Shown here in pieces: positions 54,897 to 63,223 of a DNA stretch of 64,000 nucleotides; position 1 is the first letter of the stretch, and every line of letters begins with the position of its first letter. The position numbers were made by a program, and so were the translations under genes. This DNA is from Pseudothauera rhizosphaerae. Lineage in GTDB: Bacteria; Pseudomonadota; Gammaproteobacteria; Burkholderiales; Rhodocyclaceae. The notes under the pieces are model-generated. The model was given only the letters and a program-made list of their open reading frames with translations. It searched no databases and was not told the origin of the DNA. The stretch spans positions 1 to 64,000 of the forward strand of contig NZ_SSOD01000005.1 in the NCBI RefSeq assembly GCF_004801305.1. The letters run 5' to 3'.

Positions 54897-56354
54897 TCAG
54901 CGGCGCCAGAACGAGGGCGTGAGCACCACCAGGAAGGTGAAGATTTCCAGCCGCCCGAGGATCATCGTGAACGCCAGCACCCAGCTCTGGAAGGTGTCCA
55001 TGGCCGCGTAGTTGGCGTCCGGCCCCGCTGCGCCCAGGCCCGGGCCGGTGTTGTTGATGCAGGCCACGACGGCGGAGAAGGCGGTGATGATGTCCAGCCC
55101 GGTGGCCGACAGCACCAGGGTCAGGGAGACGATGGACACCATGTACATGAAGGAGAAGCCCAGCACCGCGTGCAGGATGCTTTCGGACACCGGCTGGTCC
55201 CCCAGGCGCACCGGACGCACCGCGTGCGGGTGCAGCGAGCGCACGATCTCGCGGAACACCTGCTTGTAGAGGATGATCGCGCGCATCATCTTGATGCCGC
55301 CGCCGGTGGAGCCGGAACAGGCAATGAAGCTGCCGAGGAAGAGGATCCACAACTGGGCGAACATGGGCCACAGCGTGTAGTCGTAGGTGGTCAGGCCGAG
55401 CGAGGTGGCGATGGACACGACGTGGAAGGCGACGTAGCGCAGCGTGGCGGGCAGGTCGGCGTGGGCGTGCAACTGGTCCAGGTAGAGGGTGAGGCCGGCG
55501 ATGCTCAGCGCGAGCACGGCGAAAAAGAAGGGAATCTCCGGATCGCGCAGATAGGGCCGGACGCTGCGGCGCACCAGCGCGAGGTAGTGGGTGGCATAGT
55601 TGAGCCCGGCCAGCAGCGCGAAGACGATGACGACGACTTCGACCTTGGGGTTGGCGAAATGACCGATGGAGGCGTCCTTGCTGGAGAATCCCCCCAGCCC
55701 GGTGACGCTGAAGGCGTGGATCAGCGCGTCCCAGCCGTCCAGCCCGGCGTACCAGAGGCTGAGGCCGCAGGCCACGGTGAGCAGGGTGTAGGTCATCCAC
55801 AGGCCCTTGGCGGTTTCGGTGATGCGCGGGGTGAGACTGCTCTCCTTCATGGGCGTGGGGATCTCGGCCTTGAACATCTGCCGCCCGCCGATGCCCAGCA
55901 GCGGCAGGATGGCCACCACCAGCACGATCACCCCCATGCCGCCGATCCAGTGCATGAAGGTGCGCCACAGGTTGATGGAAATGGGCAGATCGTCCAGCCC
56001 GGAGAGCACCGTGGCGCCGGTGGCGGTGAGGCCGGAGACGGCCTCGAAGTAGGCCTGGGTGAAGGTGAGCTCGGGCAGGAAGGCGAGCAGGGGCAGCGCG
56101 CCGAACACGGGCAGCACCACCCAGGCCGAGGCCACCAGGAAGAAACCGTCGTGCACGCGCAGGTCGCGGGTATGGCTGCGGGTGAAGGTCCACAGCACCG
56201 CGCCGCAGCCGATGGTGAGCAGCAGCGCGCGGTCGTAGGCGAGCGTGGCGCCGTCCTCCAGCCAGGCCGAGACGCCGAGCGGGAAGCCCATCAGCAGGCC
56301 GAAGATCATGATGATCAGGCCGAGGGCGTTGAGGGCGGGATGGTAGGCGCGCAT
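54897..56354 (-). CDS. trkH: Potassium uptake protein TrkH (485 aa)
   Basis: The membrane subunit of the Trk potassium system. It has about ten membrane segments in four pore repeats with selectivity-filter glycines: SGLTATGATV, SVTGLGGFSS, ACSGSTGGGIKMMR and NNTGPGLG. These are the four filter loops. The conserved FMHWIGGMGVIVLVVAILPLLG lies after the first filter. It is encoded 22 bases downstream of trkA, its cytosolic regulator, so the two form an operon. Length matches E. coli TrkH (483). Confidence 0.95.
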   Translation of the reverse strand: MRAYHPALNALGLIIMIFGLLMGFPLGVSAWLEDGATLAYDRALLLTIGCGAVLWTFTRSHTRDLRVHDGFFLVASAWVVLPVFGALPLLAFLPELTFTQAYFEAVSGLTATGATVLSGLDDLPISINLWRTFMHWIGGMGVIVLVVAILPLLGIGGRQMFKAEIPTPMKESSLTPRITETAKGLWMTYTLLTVACGLSLWYAGLDGWDALIHAFSVTGLGGFSSKDASIGHFANPKVEVVVIVFALLAGLNYATHYLALVRRSVRPYLRDPEIPFFFAVLALSIAGLTLYLDQLHAHADLPATLRYVAFHVVSIATSLGLTTYDYTLWPMFAQLWILFLGSFIACSGSTGGGIKMMRAIILYKQVFREIVRSLHPHAVRPVRLGDQPVSESILHAVLGFSFMYMVSIVSLTLVLSATGLDIITAFSAVVACINNTGPGLGAAGPDANYAAMDTFQSWVLAFTMILGRLEIFTFLVVLTPSFWRR

Positions 56355-56376
56355 CGCGGATGCGGTCTCTGTCGGC

Positions 56377-57780
56377 CTACAGGAAGGTGAAACCGACCTG
56401 GAACAGCTTTTCCACCTTGCGCACCAGGTCCTTGTGCGTACAGAACACGATCACGTGATCCTCGGCTTCGATCAGCGTGTCGTGGTGGGGCATGATCACC
56501 ATGCGGCGCAGCACCTTGCCGTCGATGCGCCGTTCGTCGCGAACGATGGCGCCTATGGTCGCGCCCTTGGGCAACTGGATTTCCTCGATGCGGTGGCCGA
56601 CCACCTTGGAGTCCTTGGGGTTGCCGTGGGCGATGATCTCCAGCGCCTCGGCAGCGCCGCGGCGCAGGCTGTGCACGGCCACCACGTCGCCCCGGCGCAC
56701 GTGGGCCAGCAGCGAGCCGATGGAGGTGTGGGCCGGCGAGATGGCGATGTCGATGGGCCCGCCCTGCACCAGGTCCACGTAGCTCTTGCGGTTGATCAGG
56801 GCCAGCGTACGGCGCGCACCCATGCGCTTGGCCAGCGACGCCGCCATGATGTTGTCTTCCTCGTCGTTGGTCAGCGCGACGAAGAGGTCCATCTCGTCGA
56901 TTCCCTCGTTCTCCAGCAGCTTCTCGTCGGTGGCGTCGCCGCGCAGTACCAGCGCGTTGCCGAGCTGGGTGGCGAGGAGTTCCGCGCGGCGCTTGTCCAC
57001 CTCCAGGATCTTCACGTGGTAGTCGGCCTCGATGCTGCGGGCGAGGCGAAAGCCGATGTTGCCGCCGCCGGCGATCATGATGCGGCGCATGGGCCGGTCG
57101 GTGCGGCGCAGCTCGCGCATGACCTGGCGGATGTGCACCGTGGCGGCGAGGCAGAACACCTCGTCGCCGGGCACGACCACGGTGTCGCCCTCCGGCATGA
57201 TGGGCTCGCCATTGCGGTAGATGGCGGCGATGCGCACCTCCACGTTGGGCAGGTGGAAGCGCAGGCTCTTCAGCGGATGCCCCACCAGCGGGCCGCCTTC
57301 GAAGGCCTTCACGCCGATCAGGCTGACCACGCCGTTGGCGAAGTCGAGCACCTGCAGCGCCTCGGGGAAGGCGATCAGGCGCTTGATGTAGTCGGTGACG
57401 ATCTGCTCCGGACAGATGGAAAAATCCACCGCGAAGTTGTCCTCGCCGAGCAGCTCCGGGTACTCGACGAAGTCGGTCGAGCGCAGGCGTGCGATGCGGG
57501 TGGGCAGGTTGAACACCGCCTTGGCGATGCGGCAGGCGCACAGGTTGGTCTGGTCCGACTGGGTCACCGCGATCAGCAGGTCGGCGTCGTCCGCGCCGGC
57601 TTCGCGCAACACCGAGGGTGCGGCGGCGTTGCCGCACACGGTGCGTATTTCGAGCCGGTCGCGCAGCGCGGCCAGGCAATCCGCGCTGGTGTCCACCAGG
57701 GTGATGTCGTTGGCCTCGGAAACCAGGTTCTCCGCCACCGACGCGCCGACCTGGCCGGCACCGAGGATGATGATCTTCAC
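56377..57780 (-). CDS. trkA: Trk potassium uptake regulator TrkA (467 aa)
   Basis: A cytosolic, NAD(H)- and ATP-responsive regulator of TrkH. Two Rossmann-type RCK-N domains are visible: KIIILGAGQVGASVAENLVSEANDITLVD at the start and IMIAGGGNIGFRLARSIEADYHVKILE in the middle. Each is followed by a TrkA-C domain. GDATDEKLLENEGIDEMD and ALTNDEEDNIMAASLAKRMGA are family motifs. It precedes trkH by 22 bases. A TAGAAT hexamer on the minus strand near 57817-57812 may serve as -10. Between it and ntrX lies a 20-bp perfect palindrome. Confidence 0.95.
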   Translation of the reverse strand: MKIIILGAGQVGASVAENLVSEANDITLVDTSADCLAALRDRLEIRTVCGNAAAPSVLREAGADDADLLIAVTQSDQTNLCACRIAKAVFNLPTRIARLRSTDFVEYPELLGEDNFAVDFSICPEQIVTDYIKRLIAFPEALQVLDFANGVVSLIGVKAFEGGPLVGHPLKSLRFHLPNVEVRIAAIYRNGEPIMPEGDTVVVPGDEVFCLAATVHIRQVMRELRRTDRPMRRIMIAGGGNIGFRLARSIEADYHVKILEVDKRRAELLATQLGNALVLRGDATDEKLLENEGIDEMDLFVALTNDEEDNIMAASLAKRMGARRTLALINRKSYVDLVQGGPIDIAISPAHTSIGSLLAHVRRGDVVAVHSLRRGAAEALEIIAHGNPKDSKVVGHRIEEIQLPKGATIGAIVRDERRIDGKVLRRMVIMPHHDTLIEAEDHVIVFCTHKDLVRKVEKLFQVGFTFL

Positions 57781-57878
57781 AGACAGTACCCAGAGAGGGG
57801 TGAGGCGGCCGATTCTACGCCCGCGTTTCCCGTAGATGAAACACGTTGTTGCGCCGCATCAACGGCATCTCCTCACCG

Positions 57879-57898
57879 CCGTACCTACGTAGGTACGG
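57879..57898. repeat. Perfect 20-bp palindrome between ntrX and trkA
   Basis: CCGTACCTACGTAGGTACGG lies 15 bases after the ntrX stop and about 100 bases before the trkA start. It could be an operator for trkA or a stem without a T tract. Confidence 0.5.
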
Positions 57899-57913
57899 GA
57901 CGGCCACCTCACG

Positions 57914-59161
57914 TCATCCTTCCTCGTTGCGCCGCCCGGCCTGCAGGCCGAGCTGCTTGAGCTTGCGGTACAGATGGGTGCGCTCCAGCCCGGTCTTCTC
58001 CGCCAGACGGGTCATGTTGCCGCCTTCCAGGCGCAGGTGGTGCTCGAAGTACAGGCGTTCGAAGGCCTCGCGCGCCTCGCGCAGGGGCTGGTCGAGGGGC
58101 AGCCCGTAGCAGGAGGCTTCGGCCGGCTGGGCGATGATGCGGCGCACGTCGTTGAGCGAAATCTCCTCCTCCAGCGTACCCAGCGCGATGGACTTCACCG
58201 CCGCGCGCAGTTCAGCGTAGCCGCCCGGCCACGGGTGGGTGCGCAGCGCATTGAGCGCCGCGGTGGAGAAGTGGTGGCGCGGCACCTCGCCGGCCTCGAC
58301 CAGGTGCAGCAGGATCTGTGCCGCCAGCTCGGGCAGGTCGTCGCGGATGTCGGCCAGCGAAGGCGGCACCAGGCTGACCTCGAACAGGCGGGCAAGCAGC
58401 AACTCGTCCCAGCCCTCGCGATGCAGGCTGTCCTGGCCGTGGTCGGTGGCGACCACCATGCGCAGGTCATAGCGCTCCAGGCGTTCGAGCACGAAGGCCA
58501 GGTTCTTCTGCTGCGGACGCGACAGGCGCGCCAGTTCGCCGGCGAACACCACGCCGCCGTGGGCGGCCTGCAACTGGCCGATGTCGATGGGCGCGTGCAG
58601 GGTCGCCAGGTCGATCCAGTGCGGGCTGGTGGCGAACACGCTGCGCGCGGCGAGTTCGGCGATGCTGCCGCCGCCGACCTTGAGCAGCAGCACGCGGGAG
58701 CTCTCGCCGATCTGCTCGATGCGCCGGCGCAGTTCGCGCAGCGGCACCGAGCGCGTGAACGCGGCCAGCGACAGCGCCACCGGCGCGCCCGGCGTGGCGG
58801 GGCGCTGCAGGCCGCGCTTGACCGCGGCGAGCAGCTTCTGCAGCGCGATGGGCTTTTCCAGGTAGTCGATGGCGCCGATGCGGGTGGCCTCGACCGCCGT
58901 GTCTATGGTGCCGTGCCCGGACATCATCACCACCGGCATGCTGAGCTGGCCGTTGGCCGCCCATTCCTTGAGCAGCGTGATGCCGTCGGTATCGGGCATC
59001 CAGATGTCGAGCAGCACCAGGTCGGGCCGCGCCGTATTGCGCGCCGCGCGCGCCGCGGAGGCGTTCTCGGCCAGCACCACGTCATGACCTTCGTCGCGCA
59101 GAATCTCCGAGAGCAGCTCGCGGATGCCCATTTCGTCGTCAACAATCAGTATGTTCGCCAT
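57914..59161 (-). CDS. ntrX: NtrX-like response regulator with degenerate AAA+ domain (415 aa)
   Basis: The receiver domain is intact: IVDDE (Asp8, Asp9), phospho-acceptor Asp52 in LLDIWMPDTDG, MSGHGT and the conserved Lys in YLEKPI. The central region, normally a sigma-54-activating AAA+ ATPase, has lost the Walker A GxxGxGKE. It also lacks the GAFTGA loop; residues around IGESSRVLLLKVGGGSIAEL align to its position. The C-terminal Fis-type helix-turn-helix (NMTRLAEKTGLERTHLYRKLKQLGL) is intact. It probably acts as a DNA-binding regulator without ATP-driven sigma-54 activation. It is 12 bases downstream of ntrY, its sensor kinase. Confidence 0.9.
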   Translation of the reverse strand: MANILIVDDEMGIRELLSEILRDEGHDVVLAENASAARAARNTARPDLVLLDIWMPDTDGITLLKEWAANGQLSMPVVMMSGHGTIDTAVEATRIGAIDYLEKPIALQKLLAAVKRGLQRPATPGAPVALSLAAFTRSVPLRELRRRIEQIGESSRVLLLKVGGGSIAELAARSVFATSPHWIDLATLHAPIDIGQLQAAHGGVVFAGELARLSRPQQKNLAFVLERLERYDLRMVVATDHGQDSLHREGWDELLLARLFEVSLVPPSLADIRDDLPELAAQILLHLVEAGEVPRHHFSTAALNALRTHPWPGGYAELRAAVKSIALGTLEEEISLNDVRRIIAQPAEASCYGLPLDQPLREAREAFERLYFEHHLRLEGGNMTRLAEKTGLERTHLYRKLKQLGLQAGRRNEEG

Positions 59162-59173
59162 GTTTCCGTCGTA

Positions 59174-61285
59174 TCAGTGTTGCGCCTCGGCCAGCCGCAG
59201 GCGGATGCGCACCTCGGCGCCGCCGCCGTCGCGATTGGCCAGCCGCACGTCGCCGCCGTGTTCGTCGGCGATCTTCCTGACGATCGCCAACCCCAGCCCG
59301 GTACCGCGCGACTTGGTGGTGAAATAGGGTTCGAAGGCGCGCGCCAGGATCTCCGCCGGGAAGCCCGGCCCATTGTCGCGCAGGATGAGTTGCGCGCGCT
59401 CGCCGTCGCGGCGGGTGATGATCAGCAGTTCGCCGTTGTGGTGGCCGGCCAGCGCATCCTCGGCGTTCTGCAGGAGATTGTGGATGATCTGCCGCAGCAG
59501 CGTGGGGTCGCCCAGCACCGGCGGCAGGTCGCGCGCCAGTTCGGTACGGATGGTGATGGGCGTGCTCTCGTACAGGTTCAGCACTTCCTCGATGAGCGCG
59601 TTCAGGTCCAGCGCGCCCAGGTGCGGCGCGGGCAGGCGGGCGTAGTCGCGGAAGGCGTTGACCAGCTTCTTCATCGCCTCGACCTGATTGACGATGGTGC
59701 GCGTGGCGCGTTCGAGCATCTGCCGGCCGTCCGCGTCGAGGCGGTCGTGCAACTTCTGCATCAGGCGTTCGGCGGAGAGCTGGATGGGGGTCAGCGGGTT
59801 CTTGATCTCGTGCGCCAGGCGGCGCGCCACTTCCGCCCACGCCGCGGTGCGCTGCGCGGCGATCAGGCTGGAGATGTCGTCGAACACCACCACCGCGCCG
59901 CCGCCGGAACTCGCCGGCAGGCGGGCGCCGTGGATCAGCAGGGTCTGCGGCGTGGCATCGCTGCGCTGCAGCTCCAGCTCGCAGTGCCAGTCGCCCTCGT
60001 TGTCGGCGAAGCCTTCCAGCAGCGTATCGCGGAAGTCCAGGTGGCGCGGCCACTTCGCCAGCGGCAGCTCCTCGAAGCCTTCCAGGCGGTCGCCGAGGAT
60101 GTCCATCGCGCCCCGGTTGGCGGCGCGCAGCGTGCCGTTCTCGGCGAAGGCCAGCACGCCGGTGGACAGGTTGGCGAGCACGCTTTCCAGATAGGCGCGC
60201 GCGGATTCCACCGCGGCGCGGTTGCGCTCGGCGACGGCGCGCGCATCGTCGAGCTGGCGCGTCATCTGGTTGAAGGACTGGGTGAGCACGCCCAGTTCGT
60301 CGCGCGCGGGCAGCGCACGCCGCGGCGAATAGTCGCCCTGAGCCACGGCCTGCGTGCCTTCGGCAAGAATCAACAGCGGCGCCACCAGCCGCCGCGACAG
60401 CACGAAGGCCAGCGCCACCGCGGCGAGCAGGGCAAGCAGCAGCGACAGGGTCAGCGTCAGCAGGTAGATGCGGGTCAGCCCCTGGCGGCCGAGGGTGAGC
60501 TGCTGGTAGTCGCGGTAGGCTTCCTGCACCGCGTCCACGTGGCGGGCGAAGGTTTCCGGCACCGGCTGGCTGAGCATCAGGAAGGGCGGCTCCTCGGCCA
60601 GCGAACGCCCGGGCAGCGGCACCACCACGCGGATCAGCAGGCTGCCGTCGGGGCGGCTGTCCACCAGGCTGAACTTGCGGAACTGGCGCGCCTGGCGCAG
60701 GTGCGAGAGCGCCGGCAGATCGGGGATCAGGCTGCCGCGGCCGTCGGACACGGTGGCGATGAGCTGGCCGTTGGCCGAGACCACGGTCGCGGTCGCCACC
60801 CCGGCGTTCTCGCGCAGGCGATTCAATTGCGTGGTGGACACCGCCGGCCCGTCGATTTCGAGGGCCATGTCGTCGGCCTTGTCGCCCACCTGGCTGACCA
60901 GGTAGTCCAGTGCGTTCTGGCCCAGCGCGATGCCGCCTTCCAGGGCCGAATCCACGCGCACGTCGAACCAGGACTCGATGCTGCGCACGACGAACTGCAG
61001 CGACACCGCATACACCACCAAGCCGGGCAGCAGCGCCATCACCGCGAACATCAGCATCAGCCGGTAGGTAAGGCGGGAGCCGAACTGGCGCGCCTGGTAC
61101 TCGCGCCACAGCCCGCGCAACTGCACGGCGACGAGACCCGCCAGCGCCACCGCCACCACGCCGTTGAGTGCCAGCAGGTAGGGATAGGCGCCGGCGAACA
61201 GCTCGGTGTTCGCGCTCGCCGAGGCGAGCAGGAAGAGCGAGATGCCGGCGACGGCCGCGGCGACGATGAGCGTGACGCGTTTCAT
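59174..61285 (-). CDS. ntrY: NtrY-like membrane sensor histidine kinase (703 aa)
   Basis: Two N-terminal membrane segments (about residues 5-25 and 38-58), a third near residue 85, and a periplasmic stretch to about residue 280 precede a final membrane segment. A HAMP region follows, then a PAS-like domain (LANLSTGVLAFAENGTLRAANRGAM). HisKA has RRLAHEIKNPLTPIQLSAERL with the phospho-His. HATPase_c has NLLQNAEDAL, DNGPGFP and GTGLGLAIV. It pairs with NtrX to sense nitrogen or redox state in other proteobacteria. It overlaps the DUF4390 gene by 4 bases. Confidence 0.93.
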   Translation of the reverse strand: MKRVTLIVAAAVAGISLFLLASASANTELFAGAYPYLLALNGVVAVALAGLVAVQLRGLWREYQARQFGSRLTYRLMLMFAVMALLPGLVVYAVSLQFVVRSIESWFDVRVDSALEGGIALGQNALDYLVSQVGDKADDMALEIDGPAVSTTQLNRLRENAGVATATVVSANGQLIATVSDGRGSLIPDLPALSHLRQARQFRKFSLVDSRPDGSLLIRVVVPLPGRSLAEEPPFLMLSQPVPETFARHVDAVQEAYRDYQQLTLGRQGLTRIYLLTLTLSLLLALLAAVALAFVLSRRLVAPLLILAEGTQAVAQGDYSPRRALPARDELGVLTQSFNQMTRQLDDARAVAERNRAAVESARAYLESVLANLSTGVLAFAENGTLRAANRGAMDILGDRLEGFEELPLAKWPRHLDFRDTLLEGFADNEGDWHCELELQRSDATPQTLLIHGARLPASSGGGAVVVFDDISSLIAAQRTAAWAEVARRLAHEIKNPLTPIQLSAERLMQKLHDRLDADGRQMLERATRTIVNQVEAMKKLVNAFRDYARLPAPHLGALDLNALIEEVLNLYESTPITIRTELARDLPPVLGDPTLLRQIIHNLLQNAEDALAGHHNGELLIITRRDGERAQLILRDNGPGFPAEILARAFEPYFTTKSRGTGLGLAIVRKIADEHGGDVRLANRDGGGAEVRIRLRLAEAQH

Positions 61286-61881
61286 CGGGCTACCGGTGCT
61301 CCGGCGAGGAAGGTCCAGGTCATCCAGTCCGTGTCGAGGCGCCAGTCGCGGCTGCCGATGGCGGTGACCTGGAAGGGCTTGGGCAGTTGCGAGGTGTCCA
61401 GGCGGAAACGCAGCGCGGCGTTGTAGGACTGGCCGCCGCCCAGCGTGTCGCGCTCGGCCACCTGCCAGTTGCGCACGCGCTGGATGGTGCGCACCGCGCC
61501 TTCCAGCGTGTCGAAGCTCTGGTGGAAGCTGCCCAGGGACAGGCGGTAGCTGCGGGTGATGGCGTGGTAGGCGATGCGGTAGTTAAGGCGGCGCTCGACC
61601 ACCACCTCGTCGAACCAGTACCAGCGCGGCCGCTCGATGACGAACTCGGTGACGAAGTACAGGGACACGCCCCGGTTGATGGCGTCGGTGAGGCGGGGGT
61701 TGAGCTCGAAGTCGATGTCCGCGTTAACGACGTAGCCCTCCTCGCGCAGCACGATCTCGCTCTGGCGCAGCACGGCCTCGTCGGCCGCCGCCGGCAACGG
61801 CAGCCAGAAGGCGAGCAGCAGCAGGCAGCGCAGCAGGCGCTCAGGCAAGCTTGGAGAGGAGGGCGTAGTAGAAGCCGTCAT
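61282..61881 (-). CDS. DUF4390 domain protein, exported (199 aa)
   Basis: A signal peptide (residues about 10-33) is followed by a beta-rich domain: DADIDFELNPRLTDAINRGVSLYFVTEFVIERPRWYWFDE and RRLNYRIAYHAITRSYRLSLGSFHQSF. These are the DUF4390 hallmark in betaproteobacteria. It is nearly always encoded between rsmB and ntrY as here. The function is unknown; position suggests a role with the NtrY sensor in the periplasm. It overlaps rsmB by 41 bases and ntrY by 4 bases, so the whole rsmB-to-ntrX string is one transcription unit. Confidence 0.88.
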   Translation of the reverse strand: MTASTTPSSPSLPERLLRCLLLLAFWLPLPAAADEAVLRQSEIVLREEGYVVNADIDFELNPRLTDAINRGVSLYFVTEFVIERPRWYWFDEVVVERRLNYRIAYHAITRSYRLSLGSFHQSFDTLEGAVRTIQRVRNWQVAERDTLGGGQSYNAALRFRLDTSQLPKPFQVTAIGSRDWRLDTDWMTWTFLAGAPVAR

Positions 61882-63196
61882 GTTCGGCGGTGGGCAGTAG
61901 CTGATGCTCCAGCCGACCGCCAGTGGCCACGCGGCGGGCGTCGGCGTGGCGGGCGCAGAAGCGGGCGATCTGGCCGCGGTTCTCCTCGTCGAAGACCGAA
62001 CAGGTCACGTAGAGCATTGTGCCACCGGGCCGCAGGATATGCCAAAGCGCATCGAGGATCTCCGCCTGCTGCGCGGCGAAGCGCGGGATGTCCTCGCGCC
62101 GGCGCAGCCACTTGATGTCCGGGTGGCGGCGCGCCACGCCGGACGCCGAGCAGGGCACGTCGGCCAGGATGCGGTCGTAGGGGCGGCCGTCCCACCACTC
62201 CGCCGGCCGGCGCGCGTCGCCCACCTTGACCTCGCCGGCCAGGCCGAGGCGGGCGAAGTTCTCCGCGATGCGGCGCGCCCGGCGCGGATCGAGCTCCAGC
62301 GCGGTGAGCTGCACGTCCGCCAGTTCCAGGATGTGGGCGGCCTTGCCGCCAGGCGCGGCGCAAGCGTCCAGCACACGTCCGGCCTGCACCCCCAGCCACT
62401 GCGCCGCCCATTGCGCACCGGCATCCTGCACCGAGATCCAGCCCTCGGCGAAGCCCGGCAGGCGGTCCACCGGACACGGGCGTTCGAGCAGCAGCGCGCC
62501 GTTGTCGAGTTCCCGCGCCGCGATGCCCTGCTCGGTGAAGGCGTCCAGCACCTGCGCCGGCGTGGCGCGGCGGCGATTGACGCGCAGGGCCATGGGCGGA
62601 TGCAGGTTGCCGGCCGCGAGCGCGGCCTCCCACTCCGCGGGCCAGGCGGCGCGCAGGCGGGCGATCCACCAGTCGGGGTGGCGGTGGCGCGCGACCTCGT
62701 CGGCCCCGCGCCAGCGTTCCACCTGGTCGGCCTGGCGGATGACGTTGCGCAGCACGCCGTTGATCACGCCCTTGAGGCCGGGCGCGCCGTGGGCCGCGGC
62801 CTCCACCGCCTGGTCCACCAGGGTGTGCAGGTTCTCGGGACGGGTTTCCATGCGGTGCAGCGCTACCTTCAGCAGCGCCTGCCAGGGCTCGACCAGGGGT
62901 TTCTGCATCAGCCGGCGCAGCACGGGGTCGGCGCGGCCGTAGTCGCGCAGCGTGCCCCAGGTCAGGTCGCGCACCGCGCCACGGGTGGCGTCGCTCCACT
63001 CGGGGTGGGCGCGCAGCAATTCCTCCCAGGCGTCGGTCAGGTTGGCGCCGCCGCCGACCGCGCTCACCAGCTCTGCCGACCGCAGCAGGCTGTAGGCCAG
63101 GCTGTCCGGGGGCAGGGGCGCACGCGGGGCAGCGGGACGGGGGCGGGACGGCGCTGGCCGCACGGAGTGGCGGCTGGAATTCGGGGAACGGGTCAC
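61841..63196 (-). CDS. rsmB: 16S rRNA (cytosine-967-C5)-methyltransferase RsmB
   Basis: The N-terminal NusB-like RNA-binding domain (residues about 30-165) precedes the methyltransferase domain. SAM-binding VLDACAAPGGKAAHILEL, the VGDARRP and ADVPCSASGVARRHPDIKW catalytic loop with Cys, and LYVTCSVFDEEN with the second Cys are present. It methylates C967 of 16S rRNA. The start is a GTG at 63196; the first 30 residues are Arg/Pro-rich and atypical, so a later start is possible. It begins the rsmB-DUF4390-ntrY-ntrX series, 27 bases after speE. Confidence 0.94.
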   Translation of the reverse strand: MTRSPNSSRHSVRPAPSRPRPAAPRAPLPPDSLAYSLLRSAELVSAVGGGANLTDAWEELLRAHPEWSDATRGAVRDLTWGTLRDYGRADPVLRRLMQKPLVEPWQALLKVALHRMETRPENLHTLVDQAVEAAAHGAPGLKGVINGVLRNVIRQADQVERWRGADEVARHRHPDWWIARLRAAWPAEWEAALAAGNLHPPMALRVNRRRATPAQVLDAFTEQGIAARELDNGALLLERPCPVDRLPGFAEGWISVQDAGAQWAAQWLGVQAGRVLDACAAPGGKAAHILELADVQLTALELDPRRARRIAENFARLGLAGEVKVGDARRPAEWWDGRPYDRILADVPCSASGVARRHPDIKWLRRREDIPRFAAQQAEILDALWHILRPGGTMLYVTCSVFDEENRGQIARFCARHADARRVATGGRLEHQLLPTAEHDGFYYALLSKLA

Positions 63197-63223
63197 GGTG
63201 ACGGGGGCAGTCGCCGCCCGTGC

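Noticed and set aside
57974-61426. 1150-codon plus-strand frame across ntrX and ntrY
   Set aside because: It is antisense to two recognisable genes and shows only composition-driven residues.
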